Shown here piece by piece: positions 21,846 to 32,264 of a stretch of 64,000 nucleotides of DNA. Numbering within the stretch: the stretch's first letter is position 1; each line of letters starts with the position of its first letter. The stretch comes from Lucinisca nassula (lineage: Eukaryota; Mollusca; Bivalvia; Lucinida; Lucinidae). The stretch spans positions 151,455,900 through 151,519,899 of the forward strand of contig OY757013.1 of the NCBI GenBank assembly GCA_963580285.1, read 5' to 3'. Made by a program: the position numbers and the translations under genes. The notes under the pieces were generated by a model, which saw only the letters and a list, made by a program, of their open reading frames with translations, made no database searches and was not told where the DNA came from.

Positions 21846-23770
21846 TCATGCTCAGAATGACCATTGTGACAATATTTCAGTCCAGTTCGAATATGGGTCA
21901 TATCGGGTTAAAAAGTAGGTCAGCGGGTCAAATCATATAAAAACCTTGTGAACACCCTAGGGGCCACAATTTTGGTCCAATCATAATCAAACTTGCTCAG
22001 AATGATCATCATGACAATATCTCGGTCAAGTTTGAATATGGGTCATGTCCGGTTGAAAAGTAGGTCAGTAGGTCAAATCATAGAAAAACCTTGTGAATAC
22101 TCAGGAGGCCACAAGTTTGGTTAAATCATTAATCTTGCTCAGAATGGTCATTGTGACAATATCTTGGCTAAGTTTGAATAAAGGTCTTTTCGGGTCAAAA
22201 AGTAGGTCAGTAGGTCAAATTAAAGAAAAAACTTGTGAACACTCTAGAGGCCACAATTTTGGTCCAATCATCATCAAACTTGCTCAGAATGATCATTGTG
22301 ACAATATTTTGCTTAAGAATGAATATGGGTCATGTCGGGTCAAAAAGTAGGTCAGCGGGTCAAATCATAGAAAAACCTTGTGAACACTAGAGGCCACAGT
22401 TTTGGTCCAATTATAAACAAACTTGCTAAGAATGATCATCATGACAATATCTTGGTCAAGTTTTAATATGGGTCATGTCGGGTCAAAAAGTAGGTCAGTA
22501 GGTCAAAGCATAGAAAAACCTTGTGAACACTCTGGATGCCACAGTTTTGGTCCAATCATGATCAAACTTGCTCAGAATTATCATTGCGACAATATTTCAG
22601 TCAAGTTGGAATATGGGTCATGTCGGGTTAAAAAGTAGGTCAGCGAGTCAAATCATAGAAAAACCTTGTGAACCCCCTAGAGGCCACATTTTTGGTCCAA
22701 TCATAATCAAACATGCTCAGAAATGATCATCCTGACAATATCTCGGTCATGGTTGAATATGGGTCATGTCAGGTCAAAAAGTAGGTCAGTAGGTCAAATC
22801 ATATAAGAACCTTGTGAACACTCAGAAGGCCACAGTTTTGGTCCAATCATCATTAATCTTGCTCACAATGGTCATTGTGACAATGTCTCAGTCAAATTCG
22901 AATAGGGGCCATGTCGGGTAAAAAAGTAGGTCAGCCGGTCAAATCGTAGAAAAATCTTGTGAACACTCAAGAGGCCACAATTTTTTATCCAATCATAATT
23001 AAACTTGCTCAGAATGATCATCATGACAATATCTCGGTCAAGTTCGAATATGGGTCAATTCGAGTCAAAAATAGGTCAGTAGTTCAAATCATAGAAAAAC
23101 TTTGTGAACACTAGAGGCAACACTTTTGATCCAATCATCATCAACTTTGCTCAGTTTGATCATTGTGTCAATATCTCATTCAGGTTTGAATATGGATCAT
23201 GTAGGGTTAAAAAGTAGTTCAGCAGGTCAAATCATAGAAAAACCTTGTGAACACCTTAGAGGCCACAATTTTGGTCAAATTATAATCAAACTTGCTCAGA
23301 ATGATCATCCTGACACAATTTTGTCCAATTATAATCAAACTTGCTCAGAATGATCATCATGACATATCTCGGTCAAGTTTGAATATGGGTCATGTCAGGT
23401 CAAAAAGTAGGCCAGTAGGTCAAATCATAGAAAAACCTTGTGAACACTCTGAAGGCCACAGTTTTGGTCCAATCATCATTAATCTTGCTCAGAATGGTCA
23501 TTGTGACAATATCTGGTCAGGTTCGAATATAGGTTATGTCAGGTTAAAAAGTAGGTCAGCCGGTCAAATCATAGAAAAACCTTGTGAACACTCAAGAGGC
23601 CACAATTTTGGTCCAGTCATAATCAAACTTGCTCAGAATGATCATCATGACAATATCTCGGTCAAGTTTGAATATGGGTCATATCAGGTCAAAAAGTAGG
23701 TTAGTAGGTCAAATTATATACGAACCTTGTGAACACTCTAGATGCCACAGCGTTAGACCAATCATGATCA
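21846..23770 (+). repeat. 142-bp tandem array of E2, second block
   Basis: About 13 more units of the same monomer as 19255-19744. Near 23305-23345 a short internal duplication (CAATTATAATCAAACTTGCT) shows unequal exchange. The AGGTCAGTAGGTCA or AGGTCAGCGGGTCA motif occurs in nearly every unit. Confidence 0.9.
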
Positions 23771-24262
23771 AACTTGCTTAACGGTCAATGGAAAGGAATT
23801 CCACCGTGCATGGAAAGTATTCCATCGCAGATGGAAAGCATTCCATTGGGGGGCTTAAATCGATTTTACGTGGCCACAATCCTCGCCCTTACTTCTGTAG
23901 CGGTTGACATTAATTTTGTTTAGTCTGCATGAAGGCTTCCTAACTCAACAGCGCAACACCCCCGAGAACATACAAATCAAAAAGTGCCACAGAAAAACCG
24001 CCTTGGAACGGTCATTGGAAAGTATTCCATCGGGGATGGAAAGTATTCCATTGGGGGGCTTAAATCGATTTTACATGGCCACAATCCTCGCCCTTAATTC
24101 TGCAGCGGTAGACATTAATTTTGTTTAGTCCGCATGAAGGCTTCCTAACTCAACAGTGTAACATCTCCGAGAACACACAAATCAAAAAGCTACAGAGATG
24201 AAACAAGGTAGAGGACTACAGTATACAACAACAGAAATACTGGAGCAAAAGAAAACCAACAG
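23771..24262 (-). repeat. repeat F, with a 207-bp internal tandem duplication
   Basis: TTCCATTGGGGGGCTTAAAT occurs at about 23842 and 24049, each followed by GGCCACAATCCTCGCCCTTA. In reverse, the block matches 12376-12600. Confidence 0.75.
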
Positions 24263-24466
24263 TTAGACTCCGAGGAAAGCTTGCCCAGGAAAACTGCTAT
24301 GAGTCGGCCCTTCCATGCATATAAACCCTATTGGTTTTATTGGGCGGCAGGGATTGAGATGTCATTTCATCTCAATGTCAGGTAAAAGTCCCACAAAATT
24401 GGAAGTAACGTCTCCAAAATGACCTAAGTAGTGTTGACAGAGAAGTTAAACCTCAAATCAAACAAA
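24263..24466 (+). repeat. SINE family 2, 5'-truncated
   Basis: AAGCTTGCCCAGG, ATATAAACCCTATTGG, AAAATTGGAAGTAACGTCTC and TCAAATCAAACAAATCAA follow the order of the full SINE. Confidence 0.8.
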
Positions 24467-25075
24467 TCAAGGTCAAGGTCACTGGTTGTTTTAAGAAAAA
24501 CTTTGTTATCAGTCCAGCACTTGCAGTTGTTGATGGATTTTAATTTAGATTCACACAAATGTTGCTTATGATAATATCTTAGGCCACTTTGACTTTCAAG
24601 GTCATGGCCTCAAGGTCTGGCAATTTTCAGAGAAAAACTTTGTCATTGCTCTAGCACCTACATTTTCAACGAATTTTATGTCTGGGTCAAACTCGTGGTC
24701 GTTGTGCAAAAACTGACTTTCTTTTAATATTCCACAATTACATCAAATGTTGCCTTCAGACTCGCAGCACTTCATAATGAAAAGTAGAGTACAACTGAGC
24801 ATTGGCATCCGCATGCTATGCTCGTTTTTTTTTTTAAACGCATAAATAAATCATATCCCCACCATCCCCACACAAAAAAGTTGTGATAGGGTTGGGATAT
24901 TGCATTTATTTTGTACATACATACATGCATGCAAGCTTGTCAGACTTTCAAGGTGTTGGGGTCAAGGTCAAGTTCTTGTGGCTATTTTAGGAAAAAGTTC
25001 ATCTTCGCTCTAATCCCCTACATTAATTGATGGGTTTTGATAGAACCACCTTAATATGTTGCCTTTACAGTATGC
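24467..25075 (+). repeat. E7b-type fragments
   Basis: AAGGTCAAGGTCACTGG, GAAAAACTTTGTTATC and TTCACACAAATGTTGCTTAT (24467-24700) match the E7b monomer. ATATCCCCACCATCCCCACA with GTTGTGATAGGG at 24857 is an E7b-type head followed by another partial unit (24945-25070). Confidence 0.75.
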
Positions 25076-25533
25076 ATCAGGTGAGCGATCCAGGGCCATC
25101 ATGGCCCTCTTGTTTAAATAGTGAAACGATTTTCAAAATATTTGTGGCACATGTTTCAAGAAATTTATAAGCAACTTTTGCTAAAGAAATCATCAATCCT
25201 TGTCTTTGTTTACTATAACGAATCTCCGAAATATCATTATCAGAGGACAAAAACAGAACATTAAAACACGTTTGGTGACATGGATCTTAGATCATAAGAG
25301 GTCTAGAGGGACCTTGGGTGCATGTCCCTTAGCCCTTTAGACCTAAGGCTGTCAGGTGAGCGTCTTCAGGACCAATGGTCCTCTGGTTAATGAAGCTCTT
25401 ATAGTTCTTCAGAAATAAACTTGACCATTAGGGTGAACGCTAGGGTGGTCGCAAATGTTAACGCCTTGACGAACGGACGAACGAACGGACAGAAAACGGG
25501 GCGCCTATATCACGCCATGCTAATAGCAGGCGC

Positions 25534-26029
25534 AACAAAAAGTGGCTGTGATAAAAAATGGGTTATTTGGAAAAAGATCGATGATGAGAAACTTGAGAAT
25601 TTCCCAGAGATGACTGAGGATGAACTCGGGGATTTGAAACTGGGTATTTACCAGCTGAAACAAGCCAAATCCTACACAGATGAACATTTTGACGACAATG
25701 GATCATATGAGATAATGGCACACAAAGAAGAAGATGGTGTTCTCAAAGCACAGATAGGCTCTCGCCACACGTCTAATAAAACATATAACATGTGGGTTGA
25801 ATATACACAAGGACTAGACCCAATCACTAGATGGTATTGTGGGTGTAGAAGTGGAGCTCGTACCATGGGATGTTGCGCACATGTGGCTTCTGTTCTCTGG
25901 TATTTGGGATATTACCGGAACAAAACAGAAAATAGTGAAGCAAAACCAAGCCGGGAACATATTGATTTTGTTTATGATGCTGCTGTTAACATATGGAGTA
26001 CATCTGGCGATTCAGAGGAAGATCAGTAA
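25534..26029 (+). pseudogene. SWIM zinc-finger half of the split transposase
   Basis: The frame runs KSGCDKKWVIWKKIDDEK, FPEMTEDELGDLKLGIYQLK, YNMWVEY, then WYCGCRSGARTMGCCAHVAS and VLWYLGYY, ending in an acidic tail before TAA at 26027. CGC...CAH is the C-x-C-x(n)-C-x-H pattern of SWIM fingers, which bind zinc and may contact DNA or protein. Open sequence upstream of 25534 is E0 repeat, not protein. In the animal transposase family I recall, a LGxYQLKQA block and SWIM finger follow the DDE domain in one polypeptide, so this is the C-terminal half of the protein begun at 15752 (in-frame junction seen; one-protein architecture from recall). On its own it has no evident start signal. Confidence 0.85.
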
Positions 26030-26231
26030 ATTAACAAATTCTTAAACATGTCGTGAGACCATACAGGCTTTTATTTAAGCACAGTATCAGTCTAAAATGA
26101 GGTTCCACAACATGAGCAAAGCCTGCTTTGGTGGTCAAAAATGTTTGACAGTTGACAAATGTTCCATTTGCACCTGGAAATTAAGAGTTCATAAATAACC
26201 AAAAAAAAAAGAAAAAAAGAAAAAAGGGAAT

Positions 26232-27042
26232 ACTAGCATGCACTTTTAAATCAAATGACTTCCTTGTTCAAATCTATTTAATAATATTTGCATGGAATCG
26301 GTTTATTCACTTTCAAATGAAGTTGTGAGTACTACAAACAGATAAATGCACTCTGATTTAAAAAATGGGTAAAATCCAATTTCAGGGGCAGGTAACTCTT
26401 TAAGTTTTTTTAACTAACAATAATTCTGACATATACCTTGAATGACTATTACATCAACATTATATTTATGAAAGATCTTTGAAATAAGTTGAAAACTGTA
26501 AAGGTGTTGTGGTTTTTCGTAAAGTTGGGGAATAAAAATTACTGATATTTGGGTACAACTTACAAGCACGTATAAACTCTTCTCTTGTTTGATATTTATA
26601 ATACTGGCTGTTATGCCTAAAAGGGTAGTAAGCATACGGCAAACATCGCCTCCAGTCATGCACTTTGAACAAAAATAATAGCATTTTTGTTGGTATACCC
26701 TTGATGGGGTGACATTACCCCACCCACTTTAATAGTGTATTCACCATATTTGCATTATTTGCTGGCTCCCAGCTTGCACATTGTCAATATTAGAAAAACA
26801 GGTAACCAGACCCCCCTGACCTTTCAAGGTCAGGGGGGTCTGGTTACCTGTTTATCCAAAACTGATAACCTTCAGACTAGAAACAAGCAGATAATGCAAA
26901 TAAGGTGAATACAGCAAAAACCAGTGGACCAAAGAGTCTAAAAATTCACCATTAGACAGCCAATATGTACCAATTTGAAGCTACAAAGTTTAAAGGAAAT
27001 CGGTTGTGGCCATGAAAACAGCCTTATAGAGACTGCTCCTTT
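26232..27042 (-). repeat. right terminal inverted repeat
   Basis: Inverted match to 14757-15406. It is longer by a 170-bp insertion at 26740-26909. The stretch 26030-26231, between the SWIM stop codon and the arm, has an A/G-rich run and no other feature. Confidence 0.9.
26740..26909. mobile_element. 170-bp MITE in the right arm
   Basis: TTCACCATATTTGCATTATT and AATGCAAATAAGGTGAA are inverted ends. The centre has GGTAACCAGACCCCCCTGAC mirrored. The left arm has the empty site AATAGTGTATACAGC, so the insertion came after the arms were formed. Confidence 0.9.
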
Positions 27043-27638
27043 ATCTAAGCACTATTTTTCTGGGCAGGCATATACATATGCGGTTAACCAGTACTAAGCA
27101 CATCACACTGACAACTGTCCCTTTTTGAATCTGTTAGGGAGATAATGAAAACAAAGGTTTCAAGATGGATCATGATTCATTTCTATGCTAATGTGAATTC
27201 ATATCTTCATGTAGACATGTCTAAAAATAATATACCCTAGAAAACCAGAAAGGAGTGGGAATTGCTGTAATATACATTTTATAAAGTGATGTATCTCACT
27301 TGATTTATTTCTAAAGTGAGTTTGAAAATGCTCACCATTTCTTTTTATGCAAACGCTACGGTACACATAGCTCCAGATAAGAAGAGAAATGACGATCAAG
27401 GAATAATTTTCCTTATTTCTTGTTTGAAACATATGTTGTGGGTACTTGTCAGAATCGCCTCAGTGAGGTGATCCTAACAAGCACCCCAACACAATTATGT
27501 TTTTATGAAAAAATAAGGAAGTTCATCCCAAAATTATTCTGATTACTGTTCCTCATCTGGAGCAAATCAGCACCGTCAGAGCAGAGCTGTCCATGCTTGC
27601 ATGAGGTTTCAATGTACTCCAGGTATAAAGAAAAAAAT
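27043..27638. other. no gene; M3 palindrome at 27433-27492
   Basis: TTGTGGGTACTTGTCAGAAT and a mirrored arm ending ACCCCAACAC form a diverged M3-type palindrome. Nothing else recognised. Confidence 0.5.
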
Positions 27639-29222
27639 ATACTACTCAAAGTTTGATAGGGATCACTTTTTTAATGCAAAATTATTTTTGGATGAATTAA
27701 TCAGCTGAATCCAAATTTGATACATAATGATAGAACACGTATCCTTCACAAAACCTAGTGATTAATTTTGTCGGCTGGTACTGTATTCAAGCGTGACAAC
27801 AGCAACCGTCTTGGCACCCCCAAAATTTGCCGTAACACGAAGGGATTTGGACAACTGATTTTTCACAAATTTCCAAATTTGTTTAGACAAACGTGCCTAA
27901 TAACGTGTATGGCGTCCACGGGCATCAATTACAGTACGACATCTCCTGAGCATGCTCGTAATCCGATTCTGTATCCGGTTTTGTTGAATCAGCTTTCATT
28001 CAGCAACCATGCATCTTTGAGCTCCTGTAAAGTCCTCGGATGCACAGGTCGGGCTGACACAGCACGCTGAAGCATGTCCTGCGCATGCTCAATCGGATTT
28101 AAGTGCGGTGACCGAGTAGGCCAGTCCATACGAACGATTGTCTCACGTTCAGATAGGAATCAGTGACGTAGGCACAGTTGGAAGGGGCATTATCGTCCAT
28201 CAGAATAAAGTCCGGGCCGAAAGCATCTGCATATGATCTCAAAAACTCATCAAGAATATCATTGCAGTACCTTACTGCCATTAACGTTCCGTTTTCAACG
28301 ACATACAAGTCAGTGTTACCGTTCACGTTTATCCCAGCCCAAACCATGACTGACCCCTTTCCATAGCGATCATGCTCTGTCACATCCACGCCATCGAATC
28401 GCTCTTTAGACATTCGCCACACCAAATGACGTTTATAAGTGAAGTTTAGACAGAATCTGGACTCCTCAGTAAACAGTACTGGCGTCAAACCATGAACCGT
28501 CCACCTGACGTTAGTTCTGGCAAAGTCCAACCGGTCTAGCACGTGCTGTCTCGTCAACGGAACACGTACAGCAGGCCTCATGGCATTAAGTCCGAACTCG
28601 TGGAGCCCGTTTCTGACAGTTTGTGCAGAAATTCGTACTCCAGTTCCGTTCCTAAGCTCGTTGTGCAAACGCGTAGCGTTCAGGAACCGTTGACGTCGAG
28701 ACTGAATCAACAAGAAACGGCCCCGACGTTGAGTTGTAGCCCTTTCTCGACCCCGCCGTGTCTGTGTGGGGGATTTCCATGGGTAAGATAGCGACTCCAC
28801 ATTCGGGAAACCACGCTCTGAGACACATTCAGAATCCCAGCAATACGACGTTGAGAGACGCCAGATTCCAACATTCCGACGCCACGATTCATTTCTCCGG
28901 GGCTGAGACGGTTTCTTAATTGTCCTCTAGGCATTTTAGTGTTTCACAAACTCAAATGAAGTCCATTTTACGCTTGGTAAAGGAACACTGACAAGTTTGA
29001 TTGGTCTGTTGGAAAGCAGTGCTATGCAAGATTTTGGGGGTGCATGAATTCATTTGCGAAGTGTGAGAAGTGTGCACTTTTATGAGTACTGAACTGCACA
29101 GGAGTTTCTGTTTCAGATATTTACCAATATACCGAGTACAAATTCTGTCGAGAAATTTTAAATTTTCAGTGCAAAATTTGGAATATAAAAAGTGATCCCT
29201 ATCAAACTTTGAGTAGTATATA
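27639..29222 (-). mobile_element. Tc1-like transposon, TA-flanked, defective
   Basis: About 33-bp terminal inverted repeats, ATACTACTCAAAGTTTGATA...GGGATCACTTTTT, lie at 27639-27672 and 29188-29221, next to TA. The single gene inside is on the minus strand and broken. Confidence 0.95.
27900..28934 (-). pseudogene. Tc1 transposase, frameshifted
   Basis: The minus-strand start at 28934 gives MPRGQLRNRLSPGEMNRGV and a paired-type helix-turn-helix with SQRRIAGILNVSQSVVSRMW. The frame then shifts near 28750. From 28700 to 28150 come LTRQHVLDRLDFAR, VLFTEESRFCL, GSVMVWAGI and FILMDDNAPSN. A further shift near 28150 leads to RMDWPTRSPHLNPIEHAQDM, which holds the catalytic glutamate, and then to a TGA at about 28005, within the element. 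The first catalytic residue, normally D in FTDESRF, is E here. Tc1 transposases are DD34E enzymes that cut and paste at TA. The shifts, the stop and the D-to-E change argue that this copy is inactive. Confidence 0.92.
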
Positions 29223-29259
29223 TGCCTCCCATCAGACATGTGATACATCAAAACCTCTT

Positions 29260-29505
29260 TATAACACTATTGTTAGGGTTCAGATGTTTCTGTAAAAATC
29301 CTTAGTATTTGGACAAGTTAACTACTTGCTTTCACTCTCATAAATTTCTAACAAGTTTGTTTTGCCATCTAGCAAAGAGTCTAAAAAGTGGAGATTTAAT
29401 GGCAAACAGTGTAGACCCTGATCAGACTGCTCCTTCAGGTGCACTGTTTGATTATGCCTATCTGTCCCAATACTTAGGATCATTACAGTATACATTTTTA
29501 GCTCA
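29260..29505. repeat. MITE pieces with collapsed palindrome
   Basis: AACACTATTGTTAGGGTTC, then GGCAAACAGTGTAGACCCTG at 29401 and GCACTGTTTG at 29440, then ATACTTAGGATCATTACAG. It is the MITE of 34700-34925 with its inner hairpin mostly deleted. Confidence 0.6.
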
Positions 29506-29507
29506 CC

Positions 29508-29600
29508 AGAGCCGAAGGCTCCAGGGGAGCTTATAGGATAGGCAGTTGTCCGTCGGCGTCTGCGTCTGCGTCGTCTGTGTCTGCATCGTCGTGTGACGTC
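29508..29600 (+). repeat. orphan HINE head
   Basis: AGCTCACCAGAGCCGAAGGC then GTCCGTCGGCGTCTGCGTC, with no array or tail after it. A truncated HINE. Confidence 0.75.
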
Positions 29601-30732
29601 AACACTTTTAATTTATCCATCTTTAAATCTTTTTGTATTCAAAATGTGTTATAATGAAAAGTGTCATTAAGAGGTTGTGGTGTAGGTATAAATGATGGTC
29701 TGTGTCTGTACCCAGAGGATCAGTTTTTCTCATGGCATGGTCATTGATGAAATTTCCTGGAACTGAAATGGAGATTTTTGTATGCATGTTTACAAAATTT
29801 TAATCAGAATGCATTCTTTGGTTTTATAAGTGTTTGATTTGTGTGTGGTAGGGTGATGTGCTGTTTGAAATTGTCAGCCTCGCTTAATGTCTACCTTGTT
29901 TTCCATTAAGAATGCTGGTATTTAGTTAGTTGTGCCTTTTATACTTTTCTCAGTTAGTCTGTCCAAATATTTATTAAAAGATCTATGACAGGAAAATGTA
30001 AGGACTTTTGTGTAATCCTAGACCCAAGATTATCTAAAATACATGTATTTCTGTGCTCACCTCTGTTAAAATTGGCATGCTCATACATATGAAAATGTTA
30101 TTAAATATTTATGAACAGGACAAATATCACACTGACTTTAATTAACTAGTCATGGAAAAGGCTGTATTTTTGGTAATTTTATAGTAATTGGACAAATTTA
30201 ATGCTCAGTTGAGTTGGGCATGAAAAAAATAACATTATTTTGGTTTTTTGCCTAGACACCCATTGATGCAGAGGCTCTGTCTCTGCAGCTATAGATTCTT
30301 AGTTCTTTTGATGACAGCGTCTGATATATGCAACCTCCGCTGTATATTACCATCAAAGCAGAGCAGAAGATACTGAAAAAATTCCTAATAATTCGGTCAC
30401 CTTGAGAACTTGCTGTAGTTCTCCTGAAATTTAAACAAATTTGTTTCACAATAGAGCAAGGAGCCCAAAAGGTGCAGACGGAATGGCAAATAGTGTAGGC
30501 CCTGATCAGACTGCTCCTTCCTCCTTACGCTCATTATGGTATGTTACTTTTGCAACTATGTTATATCCAAATAAAAATGATTATACAGGAAAATTCCCAT
30601 TAATAGTCATTTTTCTATAAAACCTATATATTTTTGGGATCCATCTTTGAACCATTATATCTAATACATGTTATTATAAACAGTATTATGAAGCATTTAA
30701 TATGTGTATTTTCTCACAATACTTATATGGAA
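29601..30732. other. no gene seen
   Basis: AT-rich. It holds a collapsed palindrome (30481-30525) and MITE-like TTATACAGGAAAATTCCC (30590). An AG-bounded stretch at 30256-30285 was considered as an exon and rejected. Confidence 0.45.
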
Positions 30733-31766
30733 ATACAAGGGCAAGTCAATAAGTAAACAACCTATTCCATTTTCAATTTATCGAGACAACCAAGATTTTC
30801 ACGCCTTGTTTCAATGCATGTTTTAGGCATGAGGGCAAAATTGCACCCTTATCATGTCATTCACTCATAAGAATTGGACATCAATCATGGCTAGCGAAGT
30901 GAAAGCAAGCTTGTACTCTGACAGGTGAATTAAGTTGGAAGAAATAGTGAATGCATTACACATTTCACATGGTAGCATTTCAACAATTTTACATGATCGC
31001 TTGGGTTGGGTCCCAAAACCCCTTAGCGATGAGCAAATGGCAACAAGAGCATCAGTAAGCAGTGCATTGTTGAAGTGGATTAGGTAAAAGAAAGATGATT
31101 TTCTTTCACGTCTGGTGACTATAGATGAGACCTGGGTCCATTATTATGAGCCAGAGAATAAAGCTTAAAGTTGCCAGTGGGTAGGGCAGGGATCTCCGAG
31201 GCCAAAGAAATTAAAAATGCAACCCTCTACTGGCAAGGTGATGGCAACCGTATTTTGGGACACAAAAGGCTTTATTATGGACTTTCTAGCAAAGAAATGT
31301 ACAATTATAGGTGTGTATTATGCAAATTTGCTTGACCAACTGAGAACTGGGATCTGTGAAAAACGTCAAGGTAAACTCTCCAAAGGGATTCTGCTCCAAC
31401 AGGACAATGCAAGAGTCCACACTAAGTGCAAAATTGCAATGGATGCTGTTGAGCGGAATGGGTACAAGCTAAAACAGCACCCCGCCTATTCTCAGGACTT
31501 GGCTCCTAGTGACTATTTCCTATTCCCAAACTTGAAAAAGGATATCCCTGGATGTAATTTCCAATCCAACGAAGAAGTCGTGGCTGTGGTAGAGGAGTGG
31601 GTCGGAGACAAGGACCCTGGCAGTGGCTTCTTCAGTTCTGGGTGAATGACACTGGAACAGCATTGGTCCAAGTGTATCAATCTATAGGGCAATTACATTG
31701 AAAAAGAAGAGATCAATCTTACCCAGAAATAAGTTAGGCTGGTTTTTTATTGACTCGCCCTCTTGA
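30733..31766 (+). mobile_element. mariner element, defective
   Basis: The ends AAGGGCAAGTCAATAAGTAA (left) and TTATTGACTCGCCCTCTTG (right) are imperfect inverted repeats. The size, about 1.03 kb, is shorter than the usual 1.3 kb of mariner, so internal sequence is missing. Confidence 0.85.
30888..31645 (+). pseudogene. mariner transposase with stops
   Basis: The frame starts MASEVKASLYSD and is interrupted by TGA, continues through IVNALHISHGSISTILHD (helix-turn-helix) and KPLSDEQMATRASVS, and is interrupted again by TAG. Then come LVTIDETWVHYYEPE (first catalytic D) and, after another stop, GILLQQDNARVHTK (second D) and HPAYSQDLAPSDYFLFPNLK (third D). The DD34D residues are all visible. At least three stops make it inactive. 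It belongs to a different sequence lineage from the remnant at 11374-13261, judging by the HPAYSQDLAP and HPPYSPELSP blocks. Confidence 0.9.
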
Positions 31767-31796
31767 ATGACTATAATTTATTTGCTCATCTGGAGA

Positions 31797-31988
31797 AAAA
31801 CCTCCAGGTATCTTACGCCTTGGCCTGTTGTCAGTCTTGTGTCTTCCGTCTTTCTGTTGTGAGCAGTCTGATCTGGGTCCAAACTGTTTGCCTGTATTCA
31901 AAAATATGCTTGAAAAAGTTGCAAGGTGATGCAGCAGACGACATAAAACAGATGACTTTTTCATCACCATGGCATCTTAAGGGTTAAT
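31797..31988. repeat. TTAA MITE fragment
   Basis: CAGTCTGATCTGGGTCCAAACTG and GGCATCTTAAGGGTTAA match the right half of the MITE at 8813-9067. Confidence 0.65.
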
Positions 31989-32041
31989 GTGCCAGTAATG
32001 ATTGAACCCAAATGATGTGAATATACGATTTTATTTTCTAG

Positions 32042-32264
32042 GTATTATGGTGATGTCCCAGTCGACCTTCCCATCCTGTTACGACAGAGCTCACCACTGG
32101 TTCCCATCCTGCTGTTGTACAAACAAGAAGCGGACACTGCCAACAAACTGTTCTTTGACTTTGCCAACAGAAAACAGAACAAGTTCCTGTCTCTATCCGT
32201 CTCCGACGACAATCCTAGTAGTGAGAGAACAGCCCGAAAATACATACAGAAGGCGATGGCAGAG
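32042..32264 (+). CDS. dynein heavy chain-like, exon A (AAA6/D6 start)
   Basis: TTTTCTAG precedes the exon and GTAAGA follows it. The first base completes a codon from upstream (phase 2 intron) and the exon ends in phase 0. It reads YYGDVPVDLPILLRQSSPLV, then PILLLYKQEADTANKLFFDF and later KYIQKAMAE. In dyneins this is the segment with PLLFILSPGxDP before the GxWVxLQN strand; the SPG turn is replaced by LYKQE here. Codon choice is richer in GC than the flanks. It is 222 coding bases plus one. Confidence 0.85.

Larger units (their letters stand above)
19144..25114 (+). mobile_element. HINE E2 nested in E1
   Basis: The head AGCTCACCTGACCGAAGGTC (19144) is followed by TCGTGCGTCGTCCGTCGTCC. The tail CAGGTGAGCGATCC, the hairpin AGGGCCATCATGGCCCT and CTTGTT end at 25114. 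It carries the 142-bp array also found in E6. Its 3' part (23771-25080) is a pile of other repeats: F twice, a SINE, and E7b-type pieces. Confidence 0.85.
16897..25388 (+). mobile_element. HINE E1 nested in the E0 array
   Basis: The head AGCTCACCTGAGCCGTAGGC starts at 16897 and is followed by a TGTATG microsatellite. The tail CAGGTGAGCGTCTTC, the hairpin AGGACCAATGGTCCT and CTGGTT end at 25388. The flanks ...TATCATT and AATGAAGC rejoin to the unit seen intact at 16721-16735, so the boundaries are exact. Confidence 0.9.
16426..25533 (-). mobile_element. HINE E0 (minus orientation) splitting the transposase
   Basis: On the minus strand the head GCGCCTGCTATTAGCATGGC (25533) resembles the E0b and E10 heads. 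The tail CAGGCGCGACATAGCCTTCG then GTGGAATTCTTGTT ends at 16426, matching E0b and the CTTGTT ending of the other HINEs. Joining the flanks gives GTTGTAACAAAAAGTGG, which keeps the transposase frame. Its array is at 16467-16896 and 25389-25460, and is split by E1. Confidence 0.8.
14757..27042 (+). mobile_element. DNA transposon with about 650-bp terminal inverted repeats, split by nested HINEs
   Basis: The arms 14757-15406 and 26232-27042 are inverted copies, beginning AAAGGAGCAGTCTCTATAAG. Between them lie a DDE transposase fragment and a SWIM-domain fragment in the same strand and frame. When the 9.1-kb E0 nest (16426-25533) and a 170-bp MITE in the right arm are set aside, about 3 kb remains, a normal size for an autonomous element. 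The protein combination recalls ISL2EU/Harbinger-type elements with DDE_Tnp_4 domains; the superfamily is not proven here. I could not identify a target-site duplication. The 5' half of the transposase is missing and replaced by an inverted copy of its 3' part. Confidence 0.8.

Noticed and set aside
14750..27050. Target-site duplication for the long-TIR transposon
   Set aside because: The bases next to both arms (CATGG and ATCTAAG) do not give a convincing repeat.
30256..30285. AG-bounded stretch reading TPIDAEALSLQL as a possible upstream dynein exon
   Set aside because: No GT donor follows in frame, a stop comes at once, and no dynein motif is present.
31217..31645. Mariner open frame taken as an active gene
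   Set aside because: It is only the C-terminal part; stops at about 30928, 31084 and 31166 interrupt the upstream reading.
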